Assembly: GCA_030737835.1 (NCBI GenBank)
Contig: CM060850.1
Coordinates: forward strand, 5,400,015-5,464,014
From: Acorus gramineus
Lineage: Eukaryota; Streptophyta; Magnoliopsida; Acorales; Acoraceae
Direction: 5' to 3'
DNA: 64,000 nucleotides
Position numbers and translations under genes: made by a program. The notes under the pieces were generated by a model. The model saw nothing but the letters and a program-made list of their open reading frames with translations. It was not told the DNA's origin and did not search any database. The stretch's first letter is position 1, and every line of letters starts with the position of its first letter. This document shows, one piece after another, positions 21,675 to 35,186 of the stretch.

Positions 21675-24600
21675 TCAAAAACCACTATGTGGCTTCACCC
21701 CATTAACATGATACCTCATCATGGTGCTGCTGCTGCCCTCCCCACCTATCCCCACCTCCCTCCCATCCTCATCCTCCTCCGCCTTTGCCGCCGCAGCGGT
21801 CCCACCCGTCCCCATCAGATCCAACGGCCTCTGGTGATGCACTGGTGGTGGAGCAGCCTCGTAATAGTACTCGGCGGACAATGGGGGGGCCACAGAAGGG
21901 AGTTTGGAGAGGAGCGCTTCGAGGCTGCTCATCGAAGGCGTGACCACAAAGTGGTGGTGGTGGTCATAGAATTCCGGCATCGGGTGGTGGACCGGCCAGG
22001 CGTCCGGGGGGTGGGCGGTGTCAATCTTGAAAGGGTAGGCGGCGGCGGAGGAGGAAGAGGAGGAGGGGTGGGGGAGGAAGACGCCGGGGATGCTCTCCAG
22101 GTAGGCGAATTTCTTGCGCAGCTGGACCACATAGCTCAGATCCTCCACCACCTTTTTTTTTTTTTTTTTTTTGAAAAATGATAGACTCAAATCATTTTTT
22201 TTATTCAAAATTCATACCATATATGTTTTTAATTTTTTTTAATAGTAAACATCATCAAATGATATATATGCTTTGATAAAAAGTGTATATCGCTCTATTT
22301 TGAATTGAATGAGTCTATTTTTAGTAAATGTGAAAAAAAAAGTTTAACGACGTAAATATATTGTGTAATGATGCATATGTTCATTTAATTTTTAATTATG
22401 CATATGTTTCACTAAATTTCTAATTATGCATATAGGATTGTACAAAGGACTGAGTGTATAGCAAAGCCCTTTTTTTTTTTTTATAGAACATTGGTTGTGC
22501 ATGCAATATATGTTAATTAAACTTGAGGTTTCCATTCAAGGTGGATGTTGTACAGTGTTTGATCTAACACTATAGGGAGTTTATAGTGAATAGGAAGTGT
22601 TAAAACATTGAAACATACATATTCTGATTGATTGTGCGTGCTTCTTTCTATGCTTTGTCTGAATTTTATATGCTGAGCTAGGATTTCAATGCCCTATTAA
22701 ATAAGATATGGGCTTTGATAAACTGAGAGTCTATTTTATAATATCATTTGCAATTCAGTGACGTTCCTCTAGCCGCATTTACACTTTACTAGGGAAACGT
22801 ATTATGTATTAGTACAATATATACTTTATTAGCACAGCATATGTAAAAAAAAAAAAATGAAGTTTTTTGAATTGAAAAACAACTTTCTCTGCCAAACATT
22901 AAACTCCTTTCAAATATTAATTCATGATTTTAAAAAAAGCATTCTAAAAAAGTCAAAGTCTAAAATCATCTTAAAAAACAGCTTTATTTCAAAAGTTACT
23001 TTTCAATCTGTGTTTCCAAACGGACCCTCAAAAAGAAAAGAAAAAGAACTTTTTCTTTAACCCTGATCAATTGTTATATCCCTTACTAGCTATATACATT
23101 TAGAGGTGTCCAGTATGACTATTCTGATATATTCATCTAAAACTACAATTATATTGTGATAACAATTAAAATATACAAAAATATATCCAAAAAAAAAAAA
23201 ATTAAAACAAAAACAGTTCAATTTTCTTCTATTTATTTATATATATATATATGTATGTGCTAGAAACGGGGTTAATGTGTTTCCACATGTATTAATTAAA
23301 ATGACTAATGCTTAGTAATGGACCAATTCAAAAACTTAATTTCTAATTAAATTTATTTTATTTTTTTCAAAAAAAAGGGTAGGCATCCGCTCTTCTGCAA
23401 GAGCTTTGAAGAGAAACTGCTGTATATTAAAAGTGGCTGCCCATTATTATTATTACCTATAAAAAGGTAGCTGCCATGATTAATCTACTATAAAAGATCT
23501 AATAATAAATTCATAAATTCACAAGTACCTATAGAATCTATTATCATCCATTAAAATAACTCTAATCGTACCTTATTAGTCCTACCTTCCAGGTTGCTTA
23601 AATGCCTTACTATTATTTTTATGTTTTTTTTATTTTTTTGGTGCAATGCCTTACTTTGTGCTCTGTCACTTGTCCCCCCAGTACAAATGATTGATGACTT
23701 TGTTTTCTAATGAAAAGTGAATACGTGACATCACCTATATTTCTGTTACAAATTAAAGAGTTAAACCTAAGTTGTTTGTAACATAACAGCATGTTTAGTG
23801 TTTGCTTATAATGGGGTTATATATGTGTCATGACCTCTTAAAATAGCAAATCCATGGATTTGCTTTTTCTATGCGTGCATCTGTTTGTTTATGCAGGTGT
23901 TTTAAAACCCAACCCGACCGTTTGAACCAGTTAAACTTTCACTCACTTTGAATTCTAGTTCAATTTATCCTTAAAATTCAATGATATAAAAAATCGATAA
24001 ACCCCAATTAATCAACCTACGGTTGAACCAACGGTTCTTGTAAATCGACATGCGGTTTTTTGTGAACCGACATGGGTAGATAAATCAATCAATTCTTTAT
24101 TTATAGAAATTTTGTGTTGATTACTTGATAAAATATAAAATTTAATAAATTGTTTAGATTTTATATATTAAAATCATGTTATAATGTTAAATAAAAATTG
24201 TATACAAATGTTTTCTAAAATATTTCATGTATTTTTGTTTAGTGTTGATAATTAATAATTTAATATATTGTAATATATTTTGGTTCAAATCCAGTTGACT
24301 TGTGACTCAATGATTTTTCCAATTCATTCAACTATTTAATTTTTAAAACATTGGCTCAGAGAGGGGAAGAGAGAGATGGCTGACCTTGTTAATGGCTCCA
24401 AGCTGAATAACACCTTCTCTCAGAGCTATCAAAGCAATGGTCTGTTCAATTTCATACCACCAAAATTAGACCAAGCTCTACTTTCATCATTTAATGAAGC
24501 ATAAGCAACAAAAAAAAAACAATCATAATAATAATACTAACAAGGTACAACTCTACTGTTATATAAATTAAAATATATACTAAGATATATTATTATATGT

Positions 24601-25768
24601 TTCTATGGAAAAAAAATTTGAGAGAATGATAGGTATTTTATAAAACATTAGAAACATTTCAGTCCCATGCATACTACGATAGTGTTGTATATACTGCGAT
24701 ATCATAGTACATGGTATTATAGATGGGAATGCAAAATGGACTGAGTGCATCAATTTAAATAATAATCATGTCATATGATACTTGATTTTCATAAAACAAG
24801 AGGTCATCAATTCAAATGATTATACGTTTCATAGTTAGCTTTTTATTACTAAATTATGATTTTTGGAGTACAATGTACCTTGATACCAGATTGAAACTGA
24901 GCCTCCCATGTCCTTGGATGCTTATGAAACATGGAACAAAAAAATTTAAAAAACATAATCAAAATTTGTGAAACTTAAAAAAAGATCAATGTATAGTGAA
25001 AAACAGATGATTAAAAAAGTGAAATTGGACAACTCACTGAGTCAGCTGGGTTGTTCCATGCAGATAAGAAGTTGATCTCCTCCTGTTCCTGTGGCTCATT
25101 GAACACCCACTTGTGACTGTGATCTGCTGCTACTTTCCCAACCATTCTACATAAAACAAGAAACTTAATTTCAAATAGATAATACACATGAAACTAGCAT
25201 ATATCTTCTGTGACATCTTCATGTTACACATAAAACTCACCCTTCTCCATAGTTGTAGATTTCATGAGACATCTTGAAGAAGATCTCAGGCTGGAGCCCT
25301 CTCAGATTCTGTCTGTAGACCGTCGGATCGACATCAGCCGTCGATGAAGCGGCGAAGTTGCAGAAACCATCTTCCCAAACTAAGATCCTGAGGTGTCAGA
25401 ACTCACAAGTCAGTAATTCATTGTATAGCATAAATTAATCAACACATAAATATATGTGAAGTGAACACATGAAAATATAACTACCAGTTCCTTCTGTTCC
25501 CTCTTGACCTGTCATACATTCCCCCTTGAAGATCCCACCTGCTCAATTAAAACATAAAATTCAAGACTCAAGTATTGTAAATGAAATCATGGATTAATTT
25601 TAATATGGGTGTTTCGTGTTTTCTGGCTTACTTTGGTGGGGGGTAGTTTCTGGGGAGGATCCTCCAAAACACAGCATAAATCCACTGAGAGCCCTCACTG
25701 ATGCACAATCCCCTCAGTGTGTGCTGTAGCAGATGAGTGATTGCTAGTGGGTTGAATTGCTCCTCCAT
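21675..25768 (-). CDS. RSS3-like: RSS3-like bHLH-MYC_N domain protein (7 coding exons)
   Basis: Exons on the - strand: 25768-25632, 25538-25485, 25387-25241, 25146-25038, 24920-24879, 24441-24385 and 22151-21675. They join in frame to 1023 bp, 340 residues. The N-terminus starts MEEQFNPLAITHLLQHTL and carries QWIYAVFWRILPRNYPPPKW, RNWILVWEDGFCNF, GKVAADHSHKWVF, HPRTWEAQFQSG and DLSYVVQLRKKFAYLESIPG, the conserved blocks of the bHLH-MYC_N domain of RICE SALT SENSITIVE 3 and its eudicot relatives. No basic region is visible. Rice RSS3 is a nuclear cofactor that bridges JAZ proteins and class-C bHLH factors in jasmonate signalling; the same role here is inference. The C-terminal ~130 residues are low-complexity (Ser, His, Ala, Pro runs). 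All introns are GT-AG. The last acceptor is odd: it is preceded by 20 A on the coding strand, not by a pyrimidine tract. It is somewhat shorter than rice RSS3. Confidence 0.9.
22165..22465. mobile_element. MITE family C copy abutting an RSS3-like exon
   Basis: It shares AATAGTAAACATCATC, GCTTTGATAAAAAGTGTATA and TTTTTAGTAAATGTG with 9737-9965 and 63690-63790. It ends GGACTGAGTGTATA on the right, a terminal motif also seen near 24738 and 35105 and inverted near 55846 and 63588. Its left end (AAAAATGATAGACTC) is separated from the coding exon start (22151) only by the 20-T tract at 22153-22172. Confidence 0.55.
23897..24356. mobile_element. Family B-like MITE (GTTTTAAAAC ends)
   Basis: Ends: GTGTTTTAAAACCCAACCC and TTTTTAAAACATTGG, with inner AACCAACGGTTCTTGTAAATC echoing family B. 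The target duplication is unclear. It sits in intron 6 of the RSS3-like gene. Confidence 0.55.
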
Positions 25769-25859
25769 TAGTACTCTCTTCTGATGATGAACTAATCAAA
25801 AAAAAAAAAAAAGTCACTATATATATGTGTATATATTAAGAGAGACAATACACCTTTCT

Positions 25860-27479
25860 AACTTCTGAGTTGTAAGCCATAAAAGAAGGAGAACCTCCTC
25901 CCCAAATTTATACCCAACTCTCTAAAGGAGACAGTATTAATATATATTGCTTTGAATTATACCAATATGACCCACAAAAACAACGGTTCTCAAAACCCAA
26001 ACCCCACCCCACAAAACTGTTTCTCAGCCTTTCTCCTGCACTTGCTTTAGTGAAGCACATATATATATACATACATATATATATAAATATATATATCTAA
26101 AAAAATTTAAGGCCTCATTTTCCTTACCCTTTCTGACACACTTTTTTTTTTAATTAATTCTTTTCTTTTCTTTTTGGTACTGGATCTCTCATCAACACCC
26201 AATATTAAAGATTAGGAGGAGTAGCTCTGACTCTTCATGGCAAAAAGGGAAAATCTTTTTTGGTTTCAAAGTCACTGTAGATATATGAAGCTGTGTGTTC
26301 CTAGACCTGTACAGCTTAACAGTGGTATACGAAGTAAGTTTGTACATACCATGTGCAGTAACTAAAGTTGAGATGCATGTGTCCATGCATGGAGATTATT
26401 GGAATAACATGTGCAGGTATTGGATCCTTTTGTGATGTCTCAAACTTGAGATTTGCATTTGGATATATGACACGTAGGCAAAACATGCATGGATAAAATG
26501 TTCATGCATTACCTTTGGAGAGTGTCCCTTCCTTCTCTATAAATTACAAAAGACAATATTGCTGTAATGCATGACTCTGCACATTGTGTCTACATGATGT
26601 TTAGATGTACATGTTATAGGGGTGTCTTGTGTGAAGCATCACATGAACAATTGATTGCTTATAAACTTTAACCTAGCAATATGCATCTCGAATAATATAG
26701 ATGATTATTCTAGTGCACTATGTCAATTTTTTTTAAAAAAAAGTCATATGGGCTAGAAAAATTTTCATCTTAATAATGCTAGATATGTTAAATTATCATC
26801 ATGCATTTTTAATTAATCACTCTGTATTTTAAATATTAACTGATATTTTTATTTCGTCTGTCAAATTTATATGTATTTAAGTATATATCAAGTATTATAT
26901 ATATATAGATTAGTTTTATCCTGATGGGCCAAACTACATAATCTACTATGTTAATTAGGCAAAATGTATATTCCTATATACATTGATGAGTGAAATTGAA
27001 TTTAATTATCTTGTTAAAAATAAAAATTAAAAAGTATACCTATCAAATATACCCACATACGAGTAAATACTTTTTTTTAGTCAAAATGTAGACATATCTA
27101 TTTCAAGAAACAGACGATATCTAAAATTGGGGTTACGAATAAATACTTTTAAAGATCCAACATTAATAAGCTTTATTCTGATCATGATTCTCACCAACAC
27201 TAGTTAATAAAAGGTACATAGGCGAACCGAGCTTTAATTAAATCGACAATCATCCAACACCTCTATAAAAGCAGTCAATGGATCAAATCATGAGGAGTAT
27301 TATTCTATAAAAAAAAAAAAATACATAGATATAGGCTAAATGAAGGTACAAAAAAATTATGCGCTAAGAACAGGATTCGATGAAATTCAATAAAGTCTTT
27401 GAAGATTGGACATATCACCAAAGTATATATAAATGCAATCACATACACAATAAAGTCATTCATATATAGTTTGTAGATA
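25860..27479. other. Leader intron / upstream region of the RSS3-like gene
   Basis: AT-rich, with (TA)n-rich runs near 26060-26095 and 26895-26910. No gene recognised. It is probably spliced from the RSS3-like leader, if the exon at 27.5 kb is real. Confidence 0.45.
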
Positions 27480-27515
27480 TTACATTAAGAGTGACCAGAG
27501 CAATTTACTGTGTAC

Positions 27516-27880
27516 CTGTTGAAAGGTGAATGGACAAAGTAGTGCTCGATTGGGATCAAGAAACCTCTGATATTTCTTTGGGAATGGGAGAGCAATTGTA
27601 TCCTTTTCAAGATTCCCTGATAGCCAGGAAGAGGTTTCAAAGAATCCATCTTTCATTTTTTGGTGCCCTCTGACATGCCCCCAAAAAAACCTTTGACCAC
27701 TTTGACCATTTAATGAAAAACTCATTCATGAAAACCCACAATTTACCACTCTTTTTTTCTTTTCTTTTTTTTACCATTTACAGCTTGTGAGCACTGCTAA
27801 GCATTTGGGGACATGACAAGGACAGACAGACCCATTCCACTTGTTGTTTTCTGTTTTGTCTTCTATGGAGAGAGTGTGTT
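27516..27880 (-). other. Possible 5' UTR exon of the RSS3-like gene
   Basis: On the - strand, CAACAG followed by GTACACAG at 27516/27515 is a good donor. A strong acceptor (a T-rich tract, then GATTAG) lies at 25793/25792, 23 bases before the ATG of the RSS3-like gene. Joining them removes a 1724-bp leader intron. The region 27.52-27.88 kb also holds an 81-codon open frame with no recognisable product, so I read it as leader. The upstream edge is a guess. This is inference from splice signals only. Confidence 0.35.
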
Positions 27881-28486
27881 TTCTGAGGTGATCATGGACT
27901 ACAAATAGGGTGATACCCTCAATCCCCTCTATATTGGTCTCACTTTGATCTTCCCCTATGTAATATATGGTTCATAATGTTGTGTACTACTGTGTATCGT
28001 CTTGTACTATATGTAATTTTTCAATGAAATGCACATATAATAATGTATATATCATATATATTTCAGTTAATTATATGTACCCACTTATCAAACATGTTTT
28101 ATCTAGCTAATTAATGAAGCATATAGTTCATTATCAAAATGAGAGTACTGCATGTGAGATTGGAAATAATTGTTGTGCAACAACAATGCCCCTTGATCTA
28201 AATAAAATACATTTTTCATTCTTTTTCATCATTTCGATTCTAAATACAATAACTTTTAGAGTTCATGTAAAATTGAGATTTAGAAATGTTGATTATTAAT
28301 AACCCATGTTCCAATTAAAAGTTGTGAAAAAGTGTCTTTTCAAATGTATAGAAATATTAACAAAAAAAAAATAGGAATGTGAATTTGGTACACAAAATAA
28401 AAAATTTCTTTAGTTTCGTGTGTTTGGAGAGTTCTCATTTCTCAAACCCAAAAATGACCCAAAAGCGGGGACAAATAAACCGGTAG

Positions 28487-28526
<40 letters not shown>

Positions 28527-29290
28527 CATTGTTAAAATTGTTATTTGAGCTAATTGTGGACCTCACTCTACATATAATTGGCATGCTTGAATAAATATGT
28601 TTTCTATTGTGGTGTCAACATATATAGAAGTGGGATAAGAAACTATTTCACTGTTTCAAGAATTAGTTTCCTTCCAAGTGAAACAGGAAACAGATATGTT
28701 TGTTATTCATGTTGACAAAGAAGTGGAATAGAATAATTTTATTAATTGTGTTTAACCCTCTCTTAAAACTATATGCTATCCATCACTTGTATTATGGTTT
28801 ATAAAAAAATTCAATTCAAATCTATGACTGAATAAATCTTATTTTATTCCCTACTGAACCCAAAATTCGAAAACAAAATATTATAGAAAAAATTAGAGTA
28901 ATCAAAAGAGGGGGGAAATTTATTTTAATATGAATAGCCCTCCTCTATAAACATTTTATATAAAAAAGTTTTATCATTCTTAAAAAAATCATAACCAACA
29001 TGCTTTAGATGTTAAAATTAAGTATGTCAATTATCCAAACAATATCTCAATAATACAAATCCAGTAAGAAAAAAAAAATATCTAACATTCAAATATTCAA
29101 AAATGCTTTAAAATTATATTAGATAAGAATATATCTCAAGTTATCCGCTCTGAAATATCCAAATCAGATATATTATGCATTTGGATTATATAATATGCAT
29201 TTGGATTATATAATGACTAATCATCATGTCTGTCTTTTTACAATTTTAGAAAGGGTTAACAAGTCCTCATGCCCTTATTTTAATTCTCAT
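27881..29290. other. Intergenic, no gene recognised
   Basis: AT-rich unique-looking sequence apart from the AAT microsatellite and a 20-bp direct duplication (TATGCATTTGGATTATATAA) at 29174-29213. Confidence 0.6.
28484..28523. repeat. (AAT)n microsatellite
   Basis: An uninterrupted ATA/AAT trinucleotide run of about 13 units. Confidence 0.9.
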
Positions 29291-29296
29291 TTTCAC

Positions 29297-29655
29297 CCCC
29301 CCCCCCCCTGTCTATATTTTAAAATGATAATTATCCTAAAAATGTTCCTATCCATCATTCCACCCTCAATACAAAAATAGGAAAAAGATAGTGACGGTGG
29401 GTGGAGGAGGGTGGTGGAAGGAGGAGGAGGACAAATGAAGAGAGAGAGAGAAAGAAGGGAGACGTTAGTCGACGCTGGGGCTGGGGTTGGGTCCACCCAC
29501 CACCCTCCCCCACCCAGCTTCTCTTTCTCTTTTTTTTCCTTCTCCCCTTACCCCACTGTCACCCTAGCCTGACTCTCGTCACCCCGCGCCACCCTCTCCC
29601 TCTGTTGTCTCTCTTTCTCTCTCATCCCCCCTCCTCCTCCTCCTCCTCCTCATGT
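29297..29655. repeat. Low-complexity block: poly-C, purine-rich then pyrimidine-rich
   Basis: A C-run near 29297-29309 is followed by GGAGGGTGGTGG and GAGAGAGAGA-type purine DNA (29399-29460) and then by CTTCTCTTT/TCCTCCTCCTCC pyrimidine DNA to 29655. Strand asymmetry of this kind could form triplex or G-rich structures. Open frames here are compositional. Confidence 0.6.
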
Positions 29656-29835
29656 CACCCTACTGTACAGACTACTCTCCACCAACCACCTCCATCTTAT
29701 AAATAAGTAAGTAATGATATATTCAAACAAAAAATGATTTATTTCATCTTAAAATCATTATCCGGCCTGGATAAGCTAATCATCTATCCAAATGTGGGGG
29801 TAAAGGTTTACGAGTTATCCTCACCTTGTGAGTAA

Positions 29836-29853
29836 CCTAACCCTAACCCTAAA
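29836..29853. repeat. Short interstitial telomere-like motif
   Basis: CCTAACCCTAACCCTAAAC contains two to three degenerate plant telomere units (CCCTAAA type). This is the size of a telo-box promoter motif rather than a telomere relic. Confidence 0.5.
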
Positions 29854-29859
29854 CATATA

Positions 29860-32800
29860 TATGGTTACATTACATGCATGCATGAATGTACGACCAATTA
29901 AGTAGGCAGAAAACCAAATGCAGCCTACAACATCTGAGGCAGTGATGCAAGCAAAAAGGGGGGTATGTTGGGTTGCATGGTGGGGTCTGCATCTGTTGTG
30001 GGGAAGATATTGTGTCTTCAATTTATCTCTAATAATTTTTTAATGGATATATATATACTCTTTTGTCATACACTCAAAATTATTATTAATTAAAAAAATT
30101 TATGTTTGTGTATTTATTTAAACGTGGAGATGGGGGACAGGAGTAGAGGATGAGTCTGATGAAGTTCAGAGTGTGGACTCTTCTCCCATCCTTTTGAAGT
30201 TATTTTTATATCACAAGTGGATTCTATATGTGATCATCCAATCCTCTATCACAGGTTCACAATATATAAAATATTGACAAATTCTTTTGTGACACACTTC
30301 ACAGACATAAAAATATAAAATTGTGTGCATGGTCTGATATAATGGGTACAAGAAGTTGGTGGAAAATCAAAACATAATTAAATTACCAGTGGATCTCACA
30401 CACCAACCAATAATTCATCTTTCCAAGGCAGGCAAGCCCCCTCATGGATTTTGCATATTACCTTTCCTTGGAGAAGATGACATGTTAAATCTAGCATTTA
30501 TTTAAAATAAAATTCGGAAATGTATACCTTCAATTAGAATAACATCACAAGGGCTCTGATTTTGTTGAATTAAGCTATAAATTGTATGTCAAAAACAAAA
30601 AGTTTAAAAATTAATTAAATTTGGAAAGATATATAAATTACATTAATTTAATAAGCAACAGATTTTTTTGAATAGAGAAATTAGTAGACTTTCACCAATT
30701 GTAAAATAATTAAAAATGACAGTTGAAATTCATTTCATAAAATTCAATCGCAATGTTATAGAACAGAAAACAGCTCTTGTCATGTTGTCAAAGATACCCC
30801 TTTAAAATGAAAGGATTTTGTAATTGAATTTTACTCTTGCTAGTAGGAAAAAACTTAAACATGAAATTTTTTAAAATAATTTGCATTAAAAAAAATTATA
30901 TATTTAATTAGAAAAATGAAACAACAAAAGAAATAAAAATAAAGATTGTGCATAACAATGCCACAAACATTTTGTCTCCTATAACATGGACCAATAATAT
31001 GTATATATTATTAACAAAAAAGAAGGCCTCAAAATTTACCAACAAATATATAATGTGCCTGCATGATTCACCAGCCCATCACCACCTTCAAAACCGGAAT
31101 ATGTTTCCACAGATCATTTAAAGCAGAGCATCCATTAAACCTTGCATGGGTGAATTCGAGGGCTCCTCCATTCAAACCATTTGACCCAACATGGAATCCA
31201 ATATGTGGAAAGTGAGACACTAAAGACCATGTGAAGACTTATGTTGGGTCATTTTCTTCCAATAAATATATATCTTGTATAGAATTTGGAAATTTATATA
31301 TATATATATATATATGACATCATTAACTCCTAGTGGAGGAAACAGCATCTCAGAGAGCTGGACACCATGAATATAGTCCATGCCACCACTTATAAATGTT
31401 GAGTGGAAAAGAAGGAAAAGCAGGAAACAATTGTGAAAGCTGGAGATACTGAATTATTGGCTTTGTAATCATGTGTTATGGCAGGATCAATCATCCAAAA
31501 CCTTACTAGTGCACACCGATAAAGATTTAAAATGGCTTTTGGAAGAGGAAAGCAATAATTAGTCCCTGAGTGGATTTGAACTTTTCAACTGGTCCTTGTA
31601 AAATTTTCAATAAATCAATAAAACATTATTTTCTGTTTCTCTGGATCCCTGAAGTCACTTGTGACAGTTGCTCATTATTCAGTGGAAGATAACATTTTCA
31701 AAATTAATTCCAACTAGTTCTACATTTATATCTATTTTTTTTTTTTTTGTCTCAAATGATATATCATTTAGGCGATATGTAGAGTTAAATGTAAGGCCGG
31801 TTCTATTGATCCCCATTTTTCGAATGCCCTTCAACAGACAGTATTATTTTTAAGGAAAATAACATATTATTGGGTGAAAGAGTTTTTTTTTTTTTTTTGT
31901 AACGGGCATATTTTTATGAAAAAAAAGTGTGCTATCATTTGAAATAATGAATGATCTTTCTCAAAGTTCTGTATAGACAAAATCAATAATTTATAAAATC
32001 AACCAAAAATTGTTCTTCCTGACTTTTATAAAAATATTTTTTGTTAACCTCAAAAATCTCTGAGATCTACAAAAGGATAATTTATCCAATAATGGAGAGT
32101 AAAAAAGGAATTATAGTTCTCTTGGAAAAAATTTCAAATGCTTATTTATAAATCCAAAATCAAAAATACATAAGCACCTATTATCAGTTTTCTTTTATTT
32201 ATTTTTTTCTCATGGTGCTATGTGCAATAACATGACAGGCTGTAATATTTGATTGTATAATGTGAAGAAGACTCCAAAATAATCACGTGAAGGACCCTAT
32301 TTCTTCTTGGTCACAATCTTTGGTCTACAAAAAGGCTCCATGTACAATTCAATTTTTTTTAAAAAGATGGCATCACCTTCTTCCACTACATTTAGGACCT
32401 GAAACAGTGTTTCCCTTTAGCAACTTCATCATCACTCTCACCTTACAATATTATCATCGCTTTCACTTCCAACCCATCAATGGATTTCCCAGCCTTTCCA
32501 TACATGCCTTTTTGTTTATTAAATTCTTCCCTACCATGTATAGCATAAAAGTACATTTGATATAGTAGAAATATATTTAATTTAAGGTCCACTTTTCCGA
32601 AAGTTTGACCATGATTTGACTAAAGAATTACATGTCCAAAAGGGCAATGTTATTATCAACCTTCCTATTCAATTTGGTTGGAATCCAATGAAAACGGTTA
32701 CTTAATATGCACATAAATTGGTTGGACAACCTAAAGTGCAACATAGTTTTAATTTAATTGATTAGACTTATAAGGAGGCTTTTTTTTTTTAGTGTCCATA

Positions 32801-34052
32801 TTTTTTAATGGGATATCATTCATATTTGTAGGTCCTCCCAGTTATGTTATCTTCAGTCCTACAGCCCCTTTGAAAGGGACTTGCATCATTATGAAGATTA
32901 AATAATGGCCTTGTAAAGCAAGATGAGGAGTACCTAACAAAGATAGTATAAAAACACTGCATACAAGTGTATGCATTAACCAGTCATCTTGGTGCATCAA
33001 AATCAGAAGCATCCAATCCTCTGTGAAGTACCTCCCATTGCATGCCAAGTGACCTGAAAAATTGCACTTGATAAAATAATGTCTTAACCACTCCATCCAG
33101 TGAAAGGAGCTTCTACTTTATTTGATATACATGTCAACTCAAGCCAACCAAGAGTGTTTTTAGGATCTTCATCACCTTCTTTACAGGAGGATGAGCACAT
33201 GGGTTATGTCCTATCAGTAGTTGAACATGCCCTTTGTTATCCCCCTATAGGAGGATAAGCTGTCACTAAAACATTTTAGGTTAAGAAGTGCTCCCAAAAG
33301 TTCAGTGATTGAATACCTCCCCTATCCATTGACCTAATATATATACTTCTGTGTTCAGTATCTACGAAGTCATAATTTACCACAGTCTTCATAATTAAAA
33401 AAGCATTAATGGTCAGTTCTACCCTAATATCATGATACATCTGGAAAACAGTTCAATTATGTTCATACTTTATTTCATTGATCATGAATGATTTACTAGT
33501 TAACATTTGTGACTACGCAAGTAGGGTAATTGATTTACATAATATGTAGTTTGGTTTGGTGAACAGTGTCTCCCGACCAACAACAGAATAGGTGGGGTTC
33601 TCCATGGATTACTGGATTGAAAAAGGAAATTGAGGGGGACTTAAGTGAGTTGACATCCACTAGCATTACCTGACCCTTCCCCAAATAAAATGGGTACTGT
33701 GACTTGTGAGATTTGGATGAGTTGTGTGGATGATAGTCAATGGCCAGGTTGTTTGGAGCATGATTACAAGGGTTTTATTTTCAATCACATGACCACACAA
33801 AAAAGTTTATACAATCATACCTTTAATTAAAATAAAATATTGAACATATATCCCTAGCATCACATCTTATCCATTAACTCAAGTGGACTAAATTTTAATG
33901 TCTTTATTTTAGTTTTCATCACCTAGTCATAAGTTAATTTGGATAAGAGGTGATTTATGCCAAAACTTTGCATTTCATATCACTAAGCACCAAAGATGCA
34001 TGTAAACATAATTCACTAGCTAGAATGTATACACAAAAAAATTGAGTCAAAC
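29860..34052. other. Intergenic, no supported gene
   Basis: AT-rich sequence with a (TA)n run near 31300-31315 and T/A homopolymers near 31730 and 31880. Open frames at 32287-32565 and 32842-33096 encode nothing I recognise. The 33.0-33.4 kb part looks like old repeat DNA but gives no domain. Confidence 0.5.
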
Positions 34053-34055
34053 TAA

Positions 34056-34295
34056 GGTTCCATTTGGGAGAGCGTTAGAGTTGACAGTGGAGTCTGTGGG
34101 TGCCCGGGACACAAACACAGAGGCAAACAACATTTTTCATCGCTACGTCAATAACTCACAGTTACCTTGTCGTATTTATTTTTGGCCCGTTATTTCATGT
34201 CTTCCCGACACCATGGAAACAACGATTTCTAACAATGCAGGTCTTCCCATATTCAGGCAACCCAAACGCTCCCAGACATGCTCTCAAACGGAGCC
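34056..34295. mobile_element. PIF/Harbinger-like MITE (240 bp)
   Basis: TAA on both sides (34053-34055, 34296-34298). Ends: GGTTCCATTTGGGAGAGC and, in reverse complement, GGCTCCGTTTGAGAGC. Non-coding. Confidence 0.75.
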
Positions 34296-34879
34296 TAAAA
34301 CCGTGTTTACAAATTAAGTTGGATAGTTTTTGAAAATTTTGTTTTTACAAGAATTATATCTAGGCTAAATATGTTTTTAAATGCTTCCAACATTCTCTTT
34401 ATAAAAAAAAAAAAAAAATCAACTTTTAAAATAAATAATAGATTCTTGACTTAATTTATGCTTGTCCTAATAAGAAAAGGTGATCGAATACATGTCTGAA
34501 AAAGATGAGGGCCTTAATAAAACAGTAAAAAAATAAAATAAAATAAAATAAGAGCCTGACTTTTGATACAAAATCCAAGAAGTGGTTTGTTTTGGAGGGG
34601 CCAGGAGGAACGCCAGTGGAATTTTGTTTTCATCATCACATCCCAACAGGTGCTGCAGGAAAAGGGAGAGGACAATTTGAAGGACAAATAATACAAGAAT
34701 GTTTTTTGGATTTGCAGTCACAGTGGTCACGGGAGGGGTGGTACAACATTTCACAAAATTATTTGGTTTTTTTTTTTCTTAAGTGATTACTTTCTGAAAG
34801 GATCATGGGGAATAAATCTAATGAACCATAGCCACACAAATATATGAATAAAAAAAATAAACATGTTTTATAAGCTCAT

Positions 34880-35130
34880 CCGCAACTCTATACACGCCGC
34901 AGCGCGATTGCATTGAATATCTCTACTATTGCATTGTATGCGCTCTATTACAGTGTATGAAATTAAATTTTTTTTATTTTTTTAAAAATATAAATACATT
35001 AATGTATCTGAGTATATATTTCAATTTGTATAACCATAAGTATTTTAATAGACTGATATATATTTTTTTTTAAAAGCGTAGATAACTAAAGAAATTATAC
35101 AAGGGACTGAATATATCATTTTCTAATAAA
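34880..35130. repeat. Dispersed family D/C copy
   Basis: CTCTACTATTGCATTGTATG, CAGTGTATGAAATT, ATTAATGTATCTGAGTATAT and GGGACTGAATATATCATTTT. Diverged from the other copies. Confidence 0.4.
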
Positions 35131-35186
35131 TAATGGGGCTTTGGGGAGTGGGGGTTTCACTTTTCCAAGCAATGTGTTGTTGTAAG

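Larger units (their letters stand above)
22152..24384 (-). other. Intron 6 of the RSS3-like gene, rich in transposon insertions
   Basis: This 2.2-kb intron holds a dispersed MITE at about 22173-22465, a GTTTTAAAAC-type MITE at about 23897-24356 ending about 30 bp from exon 6, and AT-rich sequence including a TATATA run near 23240. I see no gene inside it. Confidence 0.8.

Noticed and set aside
21621..22181. 186-codon open frame on the + strand
   Set aside because: It is the antisense shadow of the last RSS3-like exon; that exon's - strand frame matches the family and joins in phase to the others.
29401..29706. 101-codon open frame
   Set aside because: It is driven by purine-rich and TCC-repeat low-complexity DNA and has no domain.
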